Below are positions 11,601 to 26,600 of a DNA stretch of 64,000 bases, one piece after another. The DNA comes from Rostratula benghalensis (taxonomy: Eukaryota; Chordata; Aves; Charadriiformes; Rostratulidae). The position numbers and the translations under genes were made by a program. The stretch lies in NCBI GenBank assembly GCA_013399305.1, contig VXAI01000067.1:868001-932000 (forward strand). The letters run 5' to 3'. The notes beneath the pieces are model-generated. The model made no database searches. It was not told where the DNA came from and was given only the letters and a program-made list of their open reading frames with translations. The stretch's first letter is position 1, and each line of letters begins with the position of its first letter.

Positions 11601-14600
11601 TACAAACATCTTAACTTTTTGATCACAAATTTATTTATTATTGTTTGTGGAGATGAGGCTGATTTACATGAACAGTTTCAGTACACAATAATATTCAAGT
11701 GCTTTGTAGCCTACTTCACATTGATAGTATGAGTTTTGAAGTTTGTATGTACTGTTAAATGCTCTAAGGTAGGTAAGTGAAGAGGAGCCTGTTGGTAGGT
11801 TTTTTTCCTATTTGAACAAGCTTACAAGGACTGTAAGTGTTAAATTTTATTCCCCCCCTTCTTTCTAGAATATTATGTTTCTGAGTTTAAACATGCCAAC
11901 TTATCACATTGTCTTGCTTACTAATTTTCTATATATGTGTAAAAAATTTCAATACTTAGCTTTATTGTATTCTGAGCAAGGTACTTTCTTCTGTGAAAGG
12001 GAAGGGAATTCTGCATGGTTCCCTTATGAGCTGAGGGAAAAGGGAAAGACTGACTTCATTGTGTATTTCTTTAAGTGTTGCATTGAAATTACTATGTTTA
12101 ATCTAAATAGGGAGGATTAGATTTTGTGCTTTAAGTGGCCTGTTGCTGGTGTTTCCAGTTGGACTGCATATTTACCATTCCTGAAGTATCTGCTGGTTAG
12201 AAGGAACTAATTATAGAAACAATGACTTCCATATTGGTAAAGTTTCTCTTAAAATAGATGAAATGTGACCTGTCTTACTTCTGAAATGACTTCTAAATTA
12301 TGAAATCCAAAATTCAGAAATGGGATTGTTTGTCTTAAGTTGGTTTTTTTTTTTTTAATTTGAGCTATGTTTTTTATCTTATGTTTGTGATGAGACTTCT
12401 TGTTTCCAGACTTGGGGACAGTAAAGCAGCTGATTTTATTATAGCCCTCTGAAATGTGGCATGTGTCTATTTTCTCACCCTGTAAATGGTATGATTGATA
12501 TCCAAGTGTTCTCTTGTAAGAGAGCAAGCTGACAGAGATCCTATTTAGTGGAAAATGCTGAATGACATTAAGCTACAATGAACAAAAACTTTTCTAAGAT
12601 TAAACATACAGAGCTATAACTATAGAACAAAGTTTACCAGTCTGTTCCTGCTTGTGTCATCTTCTGTCTTTGCAGCTGTTGATGACTACAGTAGCTTTTA
12701 TATAGGGAACAAAGGATGGCTTCAGTATATATGCTGCCTTGAAAGAGTTGTAATTGTTGGACTGAAATATGTAGTGAACTATTGCGAAACATTTTGTAAA
12801 TTGAAACTAGGGATATCTACAAAAGAGACTTAAGTATAAATCTTGGCTTCCTTTGAAGGAGTGTACTTCCATTAATAGACAACTGATTGAAAATCTAATG
12901 TTTTGGCTTGACTTAAATTTATCTTTAGAATCGCATTTTGTTAGTAGAGGCCAATTTCAATAAATCTTTGTTTAGCTTTATGAAATGAAACATTGACTAA
13001 AAATCAAAAGTTTCACTACAAAATAAAATTAAGTTTGGTCTTGCAGTATTCGCAATGTTCATCAATGTTCATCTTTAGATTGCCTGATCATAAACATATA
13101 TTATTTTAACTATTTAGTATTGGCAAAAGTGCAGGAACCTTCCCCAAATTCTTCAGCGTTTGACACAAATTCTGTGTCTAATTCTCTTTGTTTGGTTGTG
13201 GTTATAAACCAGTGGTATGATGGTCCTGTTAGTTCTGTTCATCTGCACTTGTCACTCCATTTGTGCTGTGTGGATGAAGTCTGAGGAATTGCATTCACAC
13301 ATATTTGCAGGCACATTGATCTATGCACTTAGTATTTGCTTTTGAAGCAAAATACCATTTAAAAAAGGATCTTATTCTGGAGTTTACTTCAGTTGTCATT
13401 GGTCACATTTTCTACTGAGTCTCAGGGGAAAATGGTCAACATGGTGTTTAATAAAACAAAACCAATGAGCTGTTTTATTTGTCAGTATTATTTATATATC
13501 TGGCCAAATAAGCACAGAGACAACCTGTTCAAAGAAGTCGTCTCAAAGATACCTTTTGTTTGCCCAGGGCAATGAGAAATTGGGAGCACCTTTACTTACT
13601 ACTAAATCGTTTGGTTTGGGTTTTGTTTTTTTTTCTTGTTTCACTTTCTCTTCCTACATTACTAGGAGTGTATTATTTCTGTTGATTAGACAATGTATTA
13701 AGAGTCAGGAGACCTAAAATACTATTTATTAAAAAGAAAAGTTACTTTGCTGTCTCTACCAACCCTTGCTCCTAGCTGAAAAAAACGCAGTCCTAAAAAA
13801 TATGCTCAGATGACTTTGGGCAAATTACTTAGGCTTGCTGTTGTGTTGCCCTCACGTGTCAGATGAAACCACTAGCCATCTGTAAAATGTTCTGAAATGT
13901 CTGGATAATCACATTGGAGAGTTATTTCTGGAGAAACTGGAAATAAACTCTCTATTGGAGAGTTCATATTTTGGTTTGGTTAGCAGTCTGACCTGACTTA
14001 ACATGTTTGCTTCCCCTTTTTGCTTTAAGTTTAATAAAGCTTAGAGTACTTATCTGGAGACATGTCTGATGTAAAAAGGAACTTTAAAAGTGTTTAAGAG
14101 GGGCTGCTGAAATACTATACGGAAGCAATATGTTGAAGTTAATTTGATTTAGTTGGTAGTACACTTGAGCTGTCCTTGTTTTCTAGCCTGAAGGGGAAAT
14201 GGCATCTTGTTGCCTAATGAAAGGTATCGGTTGTGTTAGGCATTGTTTGTGTTAGGCTTGCAGAACGATTCTGAAACACCTGTATTAAGGTTTTTAAGTT
14301 TTCAGTTGCTATTCTTGTGAGTTAGTGCATATATGTATTGGGTACAGAACAAAATGCAAAATTTAAAAACAGACGCTTACCCTAAGTTCTTCTTTTTAGT
14401 GAATTTTTATTGGAAGCATTAAAATAAAAAAACCCTCTACAAACCAGACAAACCTGTACGTACAGATTAAATTGCACAAGAAAACAGCGATCAAGGTTTA
14501 ATGCATGTAAAAGACTTCTGAAATGCAGTTTTGATTTCTTTAAATAACAGACACTACTCAAGTTCTGTAGGCAAAAAAGAAATTAACTTTCAAATACACA

Positions 14601-17600
14601 CCTATATGTGTTTCTGATTACAGGATATGCTGTATCTTTATTTTACCACTAGAGGTAAGCTAAATATGTTATGAGCTGACAGAAAGAGGTAATTAAATGT
14701 ACCATCCAATTGCTCTGTCATAGTAGTAGTTAATCATTACCTGTATAAGAGACTGGGCAACAGGAAAGGAAACATTAAAGGTGTCCTTCTATTTGGGGCA
14801 TCTCCAAATTGTTTGAACCCAGCAAAAATCAAGCAGAATAATTCAAATTACATTTCCACAAATTTGCCAGAGTGGTGTGTGTTGTGGTATTGGCTATTTT
14901 TTAAAATTAAAAATAAACCAAACAATAACCAAACTCCAACACCCATAAAGCAAAACCAAAAGTAACAAAAAACCTCACCAAAATCTTAAAGACACATAAT
15001 CCTATTTTTATTGGAAAGGTTTCGATATATTCATTATTACCCAAAATACTTAAATGGAAAAGTAAGGTAGGGATTATTTTTGCAAATGACAACAGACACT
15101 TTGCTATGCGAGTCATTTGGCTCCTGCTTTGATTAGTTTTATCTCCCTTTTTTTAATACTTGATGTAAAATACTGTTACCTCCTAATAGTAATAATGAAT
15201 GATGATATAAAAATCGCAAAAATGAGTACAATGAGACTATTAGGCAACTGTTGTGCCACTAAGGAATCACTTTTTTATTTCCACATCAATGTCCCAAAGT
15301 AATACAGGGAAAGAGCAGACAACGAAACAGGAAAGACCTTGGGGCCTAGGGAGTCTTGTCCCAACCTGTATCACAAATGAAATGTTTTGACTATTTTCTT
15401 AGGGAGTACTGGAGTGGTTTATAATTAGTATCTTGGCTAAAGCTCACATGTTGCTAGTGGGTAGTGACCAAGAGATTAGGAATCATTGTCTGAAAGTTTT
15501 CAAGTGTTTCATTTAGAAGCACTTGCCCTAGCTTTACTGCCTAATTTTCTATGGATGAGACAGCCGTGGTGTGTTCCTTTTAATGTTTATGCCATCTAGA
15601 TTTGTAGGCCAGTCCACAACTGAATCTATTCTTACGCAAATATTTTTGCCTGGCAATCTTGAAATAGCATGAGGAAAAAAAAAAAAAAGGCCTCTTAATT
15701 TTCAGGGAGGGATTTGAGTGCTAGTATTTCTGCCAGTTATCACATTGTGACTATATATGAGCACTTCACTTTTTTTTTTTTTTCCCTAAGGAAAGGTGTT
15801 CCTGCTCTTGGGGCTGTGCATTGAGGAGGATGCCCTGGGGTTTTGCAGAGGGTGGGCAAGAGTCCCGGTGGCTCGTGGGCTGAGCCTGAGCTTGGGGGAG
15901 AGCAGTGCTTCCATGGCTGCGGTGCCAGATCTGTGCTCCTGATGCACCACGGCTTTTCCTCTGCACGTAAATAAGAGTTGAAAAAGAGTTAACACAGAAG
16001 GAAGGAATGCTTGCCTGATACCTAATGATCAAGAAATGCATTTAATTAATATTATTAATTTCACTGTAATGCAGACCTTGTTACACAGCAAGTAGTGATA
16101 CTACTGTATGAAACCATAAGCATTTGCAGAACAGTCATTACTAACAACTCTTCTTGACAGTTATAGTATATCTTGTCACTTGCTAAGACATACTTTTCTC
16201 TCCTGCACCTGTAATCCCACTTTTATGCTTTTATTTTTTTTCACATTTTGTTTCCCTTTTTTGATTGTTGCTAAAACTTCAGGTCCATCTACTACAATTT
16301 TATCTGTAAATGACTGATGTTCTTACTAAATAAGCATATCAAAGCAGAGTCTCATTCTGTTCAAAGGGACATTTCTGCTTTCCCAGCACACGTTGACAAG
16401 TCCAAAGACAGTGAAGCTTCTTGAGAAAGGATAAAAATAATCATGGATTCTCTATTTCATGATTTTTTCTTTCCCACCCCATTTTGTATCATATTTTGTT
16501 CATTTATAAAGAAGCTTTGGCCTTGGTCACTGTGGCTTGTGGAATGTCCTACAATCAAAGTTGTTCAGGATGTAACTTTGAACTCAATACTTGCAGACAA
16601 GGATTTCCTATCCTAAACAGTTTTTCATTTGGAAAGCTTCCTCCTGTGTTTATAAATTTAATTTTTAGTGAGGTGCACAATATTTGGAAAAAGTGAGTGA
16701 TGTTTAAATTGAAATTACTTGAACTGATACTTACAGGAAATGGCTAATGGCAAACTTTGAGCTAATATTGCATGGAAGTAGTATGAATTAGCAAATTTGA
16801 TAATGGACAGGTAGAAATAAAACTGGAGGCAGGTGCTCTGTATATAATAACACTTTTTGTAGGCGAAGTTGGATTCCACTTGTACAAGTCGTCCAGATAG
16901 CTGTTACAGAATGACTGTCTTCAGAATAACTTTTTTTGGATGTGATATTTGGAGTTGAAAAGAATGCATTTGGCAGAAATTTTTGTTTAATATTTGAAAT
17001 TGGCAGGGGATTCTAGTATGATAATAGGTAATATGGATCAAAAAGACTTCTGTATTATAAATACATAATGCATCAGTCACTGGTAGTTACGATGATTCAG
17101 TAGTGAATATAAGACTTATGTGAAAGTTAGGGAGCTTTTGCAGTCTCAACTGTGTTTTCTTTTCCCCTCCTCTCTCTTAGAGTACCTGACAGCAAAGTAC
17201 TTAAATGCCAGTCAGTTTTCAACTCATTTGGTGAATTACAGTGTAACTCATGGTCTTAGTAATTTACTTGATGATTGTACCTTTTGCTCAGTAATTAAAT
17301 TTTTTTTTTGTATGTGAATGTGTCAGACTAAGTAAATGAAGATCCAATACTCTGCATGAGCGGGTCTTGACCTCACTTTTTCTAGTTCAGTCTGATACAT
17401 TAAAGTATCTACTCATCAAGTAAAAGCAGCTTTTCTTGCTGACTAGGGCAACTGTATTTTCAGTTTTGCCCCTCTCACCTCCACCCTGTGCTGCTAAACA
17501 AATATGGGATCTTATTCAAAAACTTACATTTGGGGTGTGTTTTTCAGTAAGTTTATAGATTCATATATTGTACAGTAAGGCTGTCTCTGGATAGATTCTG

Positions 17601-20600
17601 GGTTTGACACAGAGCAAGGACGTGGACTGAGTAGATGTGGGACTATCTGCAATGATATTTTCAGAGCTCTCATTGTTTCTGCTCATGTGGAGGTTCTGCA
17701 GGTAGTGGCAAGGATATAAGACTGCAGCACATCAAACCACCGAGCTCTTGTTTTTGTGAAATAAGAGTATATGTTCCTACAGGCTATGTGTTGTTTTGAT
17801 TTCCATCTTAGATATTCCAGAAACCTTTCCTTCTGTTTCCTTGACTGCTTTAGAGAGAAACTTCTTAGAAACTGATATTCCATGAGATACTCATGTGAGA
17901 CAGGTATAATTAAGCTGATATCTTCGTACAAAAAAAAGATGCTCTTTGGCTGAATATGACTTATAATGGAATATAGAATTTAAGGGTACTTTGCATCTGC
18001 AGTTGTCTTATTGAGCATTTTTCACTGTTGAAGTACAACATCTATTCCATACAAGACCAAGAGTGTGGGTAGAAACACCTTATAAAGTGCTGAGGATACC
18101 TTCAGGATTGACGGATATACTTTTCCTTGAAGGCCTAGTTAAAAACTTATTTCTAAGCAGTCTTCAATTCCTTCTTCATGGCAGAACTTAATCATGGTCT
18201 TAACACTTAAAATATGCTAAAATCATGCAGATGGAATGTGTGTGTGTGGGGGGGGTTTCTTCTGTGATACATAGTCTATTTGCAAGATCTTTTTTATAAT
18301 TGCCTAGGAACATGGTCAATTTTGTAGAGTAGGCCAGGCATTACTACATCTTCCATATGTTGGTTTCACTTTTGAAAGCCTACACGACTGTGCTCCACCT
18401 ACAGTGCTAATTTAATTTCTTTCTTTGCTCGGACTAGTACATCCTCTGCAAGATCTAAACTTCAGTCCCTCTTCAATTAATTGGTGTTTGTATTACACTT
18501 TGAAAATGTGAAGGTTAATACAAATGCTAAATGTTGGTGATCTGTATTATGCCCTGTGTTGGTTAGAAGGATGTAACAAGCACTTGCCAACTGCTTTCCA
18601 CCTTTTTTCAGTTTATTGCAGAAGCCTGGTAGTCTTGTCATCAATATTCCTGTTGTTTGTGGTAATTTCCGTACAGCTTTATGTATTTAAATTTTTCCAA
18701 ACCATTTATGATGGTATTAATGAAGACATTGTTTCTGTTCTCTATAAGAATGTCAAGCTGTCAGCTGAAGTAGAACCATTTATTCCTCAGAAGAAAGGTC
18801 CAGAAACACTAATGATCCCGATGGCGCTTCCTAATGACACTGGAGGAATCAATGGCATGGAACCAACTCCTATCCCTAGTTACCTGATCACTTGCTACCC
18901 ATTTGTACAGGAAAACCAATCCAACAGGTAATAAATGGTTGTGGTATTTATGAAAGATACTCTATTTTTAAATTAGTTTAAATGTTTGGTAGACTTGAGA
19001 AAAGTCAGGGACTATTGGCTACATATTCATTTTGTTTACCGCATTTAAGCTCTTCATCCTTCATGGGTAAGGATAAAGTTTCTCTGTCCTCAGTTCTTTT
19101 TTTTAATTATTTTTACTTATTTCTTTCGTTTTACTTTTTTCTATTTGTATTATTTGCTGCTTTTCTTTCCCTGGCTATAGAGGTCTGTTACAAATCCCTC
19201 GCCAAGTCACCTGATGTGCTCTTGCAGCTTTCAGGGCAGTCTGGAGGTCTGTGTCTGAATCTCTGATGCTGAAGCAAGGCTGCAGGTATCCAACTTGGAT
19301 CCCGCCATGGTGAAACAGGGGGCATCTGACACTTGTATTGAGTGCAGCTGTATCCAGTTTTCTTTGCATAACTAGTTACATTGTATGGAGTTCAGGAACT
19401 CCTTTATTCTAGCCCAAATATGGTGTTCACTGAATGCACAACTTAGATGTTGATTAATTTGTCTTGAAGGTATAAATCATCATTGCTGTTTGATTTTTTT
19501 TTTTTCTTTTTAATTTATGTATTTTTTTAAATGTACCCAATGTTTGTTAGCGTTGCTGCACTTAAATAGGTAAGAACAAAAATAATCCTTTAGCAACTGC
19601 CTGCTGCAGATCTGTAACATCATACTGAATCTTTGCTTCTCCTGTTTTTTTCTCTAATATTTGGGCCCCTGCATTTTCCATGTAGATGGTCTCCTGGTCT
19701 CTTGGGGTTTGAAGAGAAAGAGAATTGGGTTCATAGTTTCCAAGGGAGTCTTTGTGTTATGTTGTGTTACAAATAAACACAAGAAGAAGTCTCCACACTT
19801 GGTTTCAGTAGTAGGTTTGTAAATGCCTGTTTTCATTCTTAAGGCATGTATTTACATAGGAATTTTGAAAAAGGGTGAGTTGGCAACTTAATATTCTGAA
19901 GCACTTGGCCCTGAATTAGCTAATTCATGGGCTGTTTAATGTGTCTCCTAGCTTACCTTGTGTAAGCTTAGGTATCTTCTTAGGTTATATGTATTTTCTG
20001 AAACAATGAAATTGAAATGGGTCTGAAGGACTTTTCAAAGGAAATGCCTATGTTTTATTTATAAGTTTAATATTAGAAATTTAATAAGTTTATACAAATG
20101 CCAAGATCAACAGAGATATTTATTTTGCCCTTGAATATAATGTGAGCTTATGAATCATTTTATTGGCATCTCTAAGGAGTCCTAATAAATTTAAGTTCAG
20201 TTATTAAAAGCAAGAAGCTCATGAAACAAATGAGTTGTGGTTATTTGGTCAGTTGGTTGTTGGGTTTTTTTTAAGGGGGTGGTGGAGATCTGAATTCCCC
20301 TGAGAAGGAAAGCTTGCTGAGCAGTTGTGTTTCCTTTTGTTCTTTACAGACAGTTTCCATTATACAACAATGATATCAGATGGCAGCAACCCAACCCAAA
20401 TCCTGCAGGACCATACCTTGCTTATCCTATAATATCTGCACAGCCACCTGTTTCTACAGATTATACATATTATCAGTTGATGCCAGCACCGTGTGCTCAG
20501 GTCATGGGTTTCTATCATCCTTTCCCTACTCCCTATTCTGCACCCTTTCAAACAGCAAATGCTGTAAATACAGTCACTACAGAATGCACTGAACGTCCCA

Positions 20601-23600
20601 ACCCATCAGGCCAGGTCTTTCCATTATCAAGTCAGCGGAGCAGAAGCAGTAACCGGGGACCAGTCATACAAAAAGTAAGTCTGTTTCCTAATAGGATAAG
20701 TAGAACTGTATAAAGAACATATCTTTGCAGAGGAAGCATGCTTCTTATTTGAAAAAGAACAGGTAGTATCAGTTGGAAGAAAAGGTGGGCAGGAAAGGTG
20801 TTAATCATCCTGTTTACAGAGGCATTGTGTGGTAAAATACTTCATAAAGCCTGCAACTATAACATGGGAAACTCCCACTGCCTCTCTGCTGATACAGCCT
20901 AGACCTACTTCGTTGGAGAACAAAGGAAGTATACCTGTATGTTCTTTACCTTTTTTGATACTTCTACATCATAACGAACAGTTGATGCAGAAAATACTGC
21001 ACAGAGGTTAATTGTTCAAATATTTTCATGAATATTTCCCTTAATCTTTGTCTTAAAACCTACGGCTTCTGTAGAGAGCATTAAAACTTTTAATTGCTTT
21101 ATTCAGTTGCAACTATGAAGTCAAATCATATGACTTATGTGTATGTGTGGATAATCTTTTAAAACAGCAACAGCAGTTACAGACGCACATAAAAAATAAA
21201 CGTCCTCCAGTGAAAAATGTTGCCACTCAAAAGGAGACTAGTTCATCAGGTCCTGAGAACAGATCAAAGATTGTTTTGTTGGTTGATGCATCACAGCAAA
21301 CAGGTAATTTCTTCCTTGTCTCCTAGGTGTACGAAATAACTAACTATATGACAGTCACCATCTTTCCTAAAAGAAGGTAGACATTGCCACTCCCAAAACC
21401 AGGCCCTTCTTGAAGGAGCTGATTATTATTAATAGTTTGACATAGACACTTTTTAAAATTTAATGCTCGTTTTAATTTTATTAAAGGGGAATTGTTGTCA
21501 TGTGTGAAGACTTTGGCTTTTCAATTTGTTTTTATGATGTATAGATTTTTCATGTCTTAAGTCCTGCACAAGTCATTATATTTGTATTGTCTTGCAGACT
21601 TTCCTTCGGATATAGCTAATAAGTCACTTTCTGAGAGTGCCTCTGCAATGCCTTGGAAATCAAAAGGCAGGCGCAGAAGAGCTTCTCACCCTGCTGCAGA
21701 GTCCTCGAGTGAACAGGGTGCAAGTGAAGCAGACATTGACAGTGACAGTGGCTATTGTAGTCCTAAGCATGGCAATAATCAGGCTGCAGCTATGACTTCA
21801 AGAAATACAGATTCATGTGCAATGAATGTATGTAAACATAAATGAATAAGTTAACTATATTTGTATCCTACAGGCTAATAAAAATTACTCAATTGTTTTG
21901 TTTTTTTTTTCCCTTCTCAGGTTGTAGACCCATCCATGAATACAAGTAAGCATTTTCTTAGCTCATGAGCTGTTTAAAATGTGACTAGGTCACTTTTGTA
22001 TTTTTGCTTTACATTTTGCTAGGAACCATCTCTTGATCTACTTTCAGCATGTTACTGTAACAGATCAGGTATCTTTGAAAATGTCTTTGCTGTGATTTCC
22101 ACCACCTCCACCAAGACCCTTGTTTCTTACAGAATGAACAAATGCCTGTAGCTGTAGATAAATCATTACTTATTCATACCTACTATTGATTTATCAACAG
22201 CTGCCTTTCTTTGAAGGATTAAAGAAGCCAGAGGCTGTAATGGAAGCATTCAGGCAAAGCTGTGCTTCTGTTGTATTTTGTTCTCAGGCTTCCTTGCTTT
22301 GTTGGATACCTTGCTTTGTTGGATCAGTACCCTGATCATACCTGGGTACTAATAGAGCCAAAGAATTCTCATTTGCTATTTGAGAAGTACATCTACTTTA
22401 AAGCATTTTAAAAAGTATTACTGTGAACGTGAATAAATGTTTTGGTTAGTATGGAAGTGTGCGCAACACTAGTGGCTATTATTTACTACTGGACCAAAAT
22501 TAAAGTGGCAATTTGGATGTCATCTGACCCTTCCATAAAGCCACATGTATTAACTTCTAGAAATAACTACAGAAGTTAATGTTGTCAGAAGAGAATTAGA
22601 CTTTCTCATATAACTTTATTTGTATCAAAACTGTGTTTCTGGCTCTGGTGGCATGTGTATCATTGTGATGTGTTCTGTCTTATCAATTTGTGTTTTCATA
22701 GATGGCACTTCTCTTTCAGCTGGCATAGGTTGGACTAGTGTAAATTCCCAGGCAACTCAAAAGAAACCTTGGATTGAAAAAACTCAGACGTTTTCTAGAG
22801 GTGGAAGACAAGCTGAGCAAAAAAATAGTTCGCAGGTATATTGTTAACAGCTCTAAATTTAAGTGTTCTTTTAGTTCTAATATAATCCATTTCAAATTCC
22901 TTATTTTCATATAAAATTAACATACAAAGAATAATTAATGAAAATAGTGAATGCAAGATGTAGAAGCTCAACTGAAAAATCCAGCTGCACATTTTTACCC
23001 TGTATGTTTTTTGAGCTAGCGCAATACCATATATGTACATATATATAAAATGTCTTATACTTGGCAATATTCTGTCTGTAGCCTGTACTCTATATGTATC
23101 TACCTAGAGAGATCATTACATTTATAAAGTTGTGAAATGAAGATAGTGTGAGTGTAGAAATGTTAGTTCAGTTCTTGACGTATTCACACTTCAGAACAAG
23201 TCTCAAACTTTCTGAAGAAAGATTCTGATGTGATGGTGAATTAGAACCCCATTTTTTAAATATGCATACTGTATTGTTTAACATTTGTTAAACATATTGT
23301 TTATTAATAACTGAATTTAAAATGTTTTAAAATTATTTATGCTAAAATTCAAAGAATATGGTTCTATGAAACTTCCTTGACGTGGAACAGGATTTCTGTA
23401 ATTAGCATGTGAGGAGAAGGTGGCCCTCCTAATTTTGGTAGTCTAATTTTATGGAGAGGGGTGGTGCAGAGGGGGACAGAGAAGACTGAAACATCTCCCC
23501 TTGCTTAAACATAAGTTTTGCTGGAATTCAGTTATAGCAGGCAGGAATAGCTGAGCTTGAAGTGAGATTTTTATCATGGATGTGCTGGTATGTGCAGATA

Positions 23601-26600
23601 TGTGAGCTAGCTTTAGAGTCTTTTTTAGATGAAATTGTTAATTTGTCTTGATTTTTCCCATTTGGTGTCTGTGGGCTTGTCATATAAAGAAGCTTGTTGA
23701 TGCTCATATGTGGAAGTGTAGCAGTTCTGAATCTTTTTATAACCTGTAGTCAAATTGGAGGCTTTTAGAAGCCACTATTTGTGGTTTATGGCATTGGGAG
23801 AGTAGGAAGGACCAGATTTCCTTTCATCCAGTCACAGTTTAGACTCTAAATCTGGCAGTTATTTTAGATATTTAAAAACAAAACTGGCACAAGGAGTTCT
23901 AAATGAGGTTTCCCCAGCCAAACTTACTGTACCTCAAGGCAGAATTGTCCTAGAAACTATTTTCCTTTGAAGCTAAATTTGTACCAGGTCTGTAGGAAAT
24001 TTTCTTGAGAAATACATTGGCCTGAGATCCAGGATTTCAGATTCAAATCATGCTCTGCTTTCAGCCAGCTATTCTTGTACATGGGTTTCCACCAATGTAA
24101 TAAGCAGAAGAATGTTTATACCATTAGACTGAGGGCTCCAGTCCTTAAAGAACTCTGTGTCTTGTCATAAAACAATGTTGAAAAGGCAATAACTGCACAC
24201 AGAATAATTGTGTAGTGGGAGAAAGTTCTTTTGATTGTGGTTGTAGATAGAACTCAGACATTAATCCTGAAGAACTATAGAGTCAGCAGCAACTCTTGTG
24301 GTTTTCTTTGTTTGGCCAAAAGGGCCCTAGTTTTGAAAATGAAAATGTAGAGACGAATGTATAGAGATACTGTATTTGGCTTAAGGGAGGGATAATCTGA
24401 TACTACGTAGACTATTTTTGTTCAGGTTAAAAAAGACAAAAGAACTCCCCAAACCAAAAATCCAACAAAACACACACACACAAAAAAACCCAACAAAGCA
24501 CAGCTTATTAAATCTAATTCTGTAAAAACTGTACCTTAGTTGCTAATTAGCAGACATGAGAATGGTATTTTGCAGTTTAAATTTTTCAAGATGTGTGTGC
24601 ATGCATGTAGGCCAACCATGTTTCGTTATTTTCAGTCTGGTTTCAGATGCAGAGACCACAGCACGTCTTCAGAAAGAAGGCAAAATGTGCAGAAACGACA
24701 CGAAAAACCCCTCTCTACAAGCCAGTCAAGTAGAACCGAGCAGAGTCCTGAAATGCTGTATTTTGAGGTAGTGTTGTATGACCTGTTTCTGCATTGTAGT
24801 GATGCAGGTTGTGTGTGGACTAAGTGATTCTCTCAACAAAGAGAAGTTGCAAAACATCCAACTCCAAGAGGTGTACAACAGAGTGCACTAATTTAATTAT
24901 TATATGATGCTTTCATTGTTGTATTCAAAGACTTGTATTTGGGTGTTGTAAGTATTTAGAACTGTCCACGAGTGACAAATTAGAAAAGCAACTTTCAAGC
25001 CACCTTTACTCTTTACTTGCCAATAAAAATTACTGTTCTTTGTTTTTATCCCCCTTAACTGTAGCTGGATTTCTTTAGTTTAAAACATCTAATAAATTAC
25101 ACTTTTTTTTTTTTTAAGAGGTTACTCAGATACAGAAATGCTTTGTTAATTTTTTTCATCACCTTCTATTTGTGTCTTGATTAAGCCCTTCCACTTTGTG
25201 GAGCTTCACAACTCAATCTAGCTTCAGCCATGCCAGTCAATGCTTTTCACGTAACTTGATCCCATGTTCTTCATTCTTGTATATTGTTCAGGATGAAGAT
25301 GAATTTCCAGAGCTAAATAGTGACAATGGCAGCAGCAAAAGTAGTAACATCCAGCAAAAGATTTCACCCAAAGTAGTAAGTAATTATTTTGTTTTGCACA
25401 GCATTTTTAAGTTAAATAGTTTCGAGACTACTTAATTTATGTACTACTTTATGAATCATTGCTTCAACACCTATAATATGATGATTGTGATGGTCTTGGG
25501 GATTTGTGTTACCAGTTTTGGATGCTAAAGAAATGCCAATTAAAATAAGTGGTGCAGAGAATGAATCTTGAAAAGACTGCTGGGTTTCTGTCTGCTAATG
25601 AGACTGTTAACAAGTGAAACTGGAAGATACATGAGAGGTTGTATGATCATGAGTGTGTCATAAATTGGAAGGGACCCATAAGGGTCATTGAGTCCAACTG
25701 CCAACTCCCATCTCACTGATGGTTTCTCATGAATTTTATGCTTTTTGAAGCCACGTGCCAAATTTTGGGTGAACAGTAGATGCAAAAGGACTTTAGAGTT
25801 TTGAAGACGATCAAGCTTTCTTTGTGTTTCTTCTACGTAAACTACTTCCTTGCTATTCTTTCTGGCTTAAAGAGCTTGTATTCAGATAGATGCTTTGATG
25901 CAGCTTTTCTTAAAATTATTAAATCTGCAAACACATAGTAATAGTGTCAATTTCTCAAAAAAACTTAACATATGTGGATACAGACTATTTCATCTATTTG
26001 GCTGCTTTACAGGAAAATAAAGTCCTATATGAAATGTTCGCAGGGGGTGAAGTTCTTCCTTTTTGGCAGTCAATCTGGAAAACCTTCTGAAGGCATAATT
26101 AGAGAAAATATAGTAGTTTTCCCCGTACAAAAATACCTAAGTTTCTGGTTTTATTAACTTACTGTGTCATCTAACTGTTAATCCTGCAGATGTCATACTC
26201 CTGACAAAAGCAATGGTTCATTTGGTTTCTGGAATGCTGCATTTTCTGTGGTCTTGAAAGGTCTTAATTGTGCTTTTTTGCATGCTGTTTAAAATCCTAG
26301 TTGGATGACTTACCAGAGAATTCTCCAATCAATATAGTCCAAACTCCAATTCCCATTACAACCTCTGTACCAAAGCGTGCAAAAAGTCAGAAGAAAAAGG
26401 CCTTGGCAGCAGCGCTTGCAACAGCTCAAGAGTATTCAGAGATAAGCATGGAACAGAAAAAGCTCCAGGTGTGTAGCCTCATCCTCCCCCATAGGAGTTA
26501 GTAGAGAGGAGTATTAGTTAGCTGTTGCTCCTCTTTATAATAGCAAGAATCTTTTTGTAAAGAATGGTTTGCAGGCACTGTTTCTTTGTCTATCAGCATA

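Larger units (their letters stand above)
8664..18748 (+). other. SECISBP2L: SECISBP2L intron 1 (about 10 kb)
   Basis: The largest intron of the gene. Its first 450 bases are still CpG island and include a 20-bp duplication (8801-8840) and a G9 run near 8942. The rest is AT-rich, with a poly-T tract (9727-9764), a short hairpin near 13915-13954 and a GC-rich patch bounded by poly-T near 15766-15975. No further exon was recognised. Confidence 0.75.
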
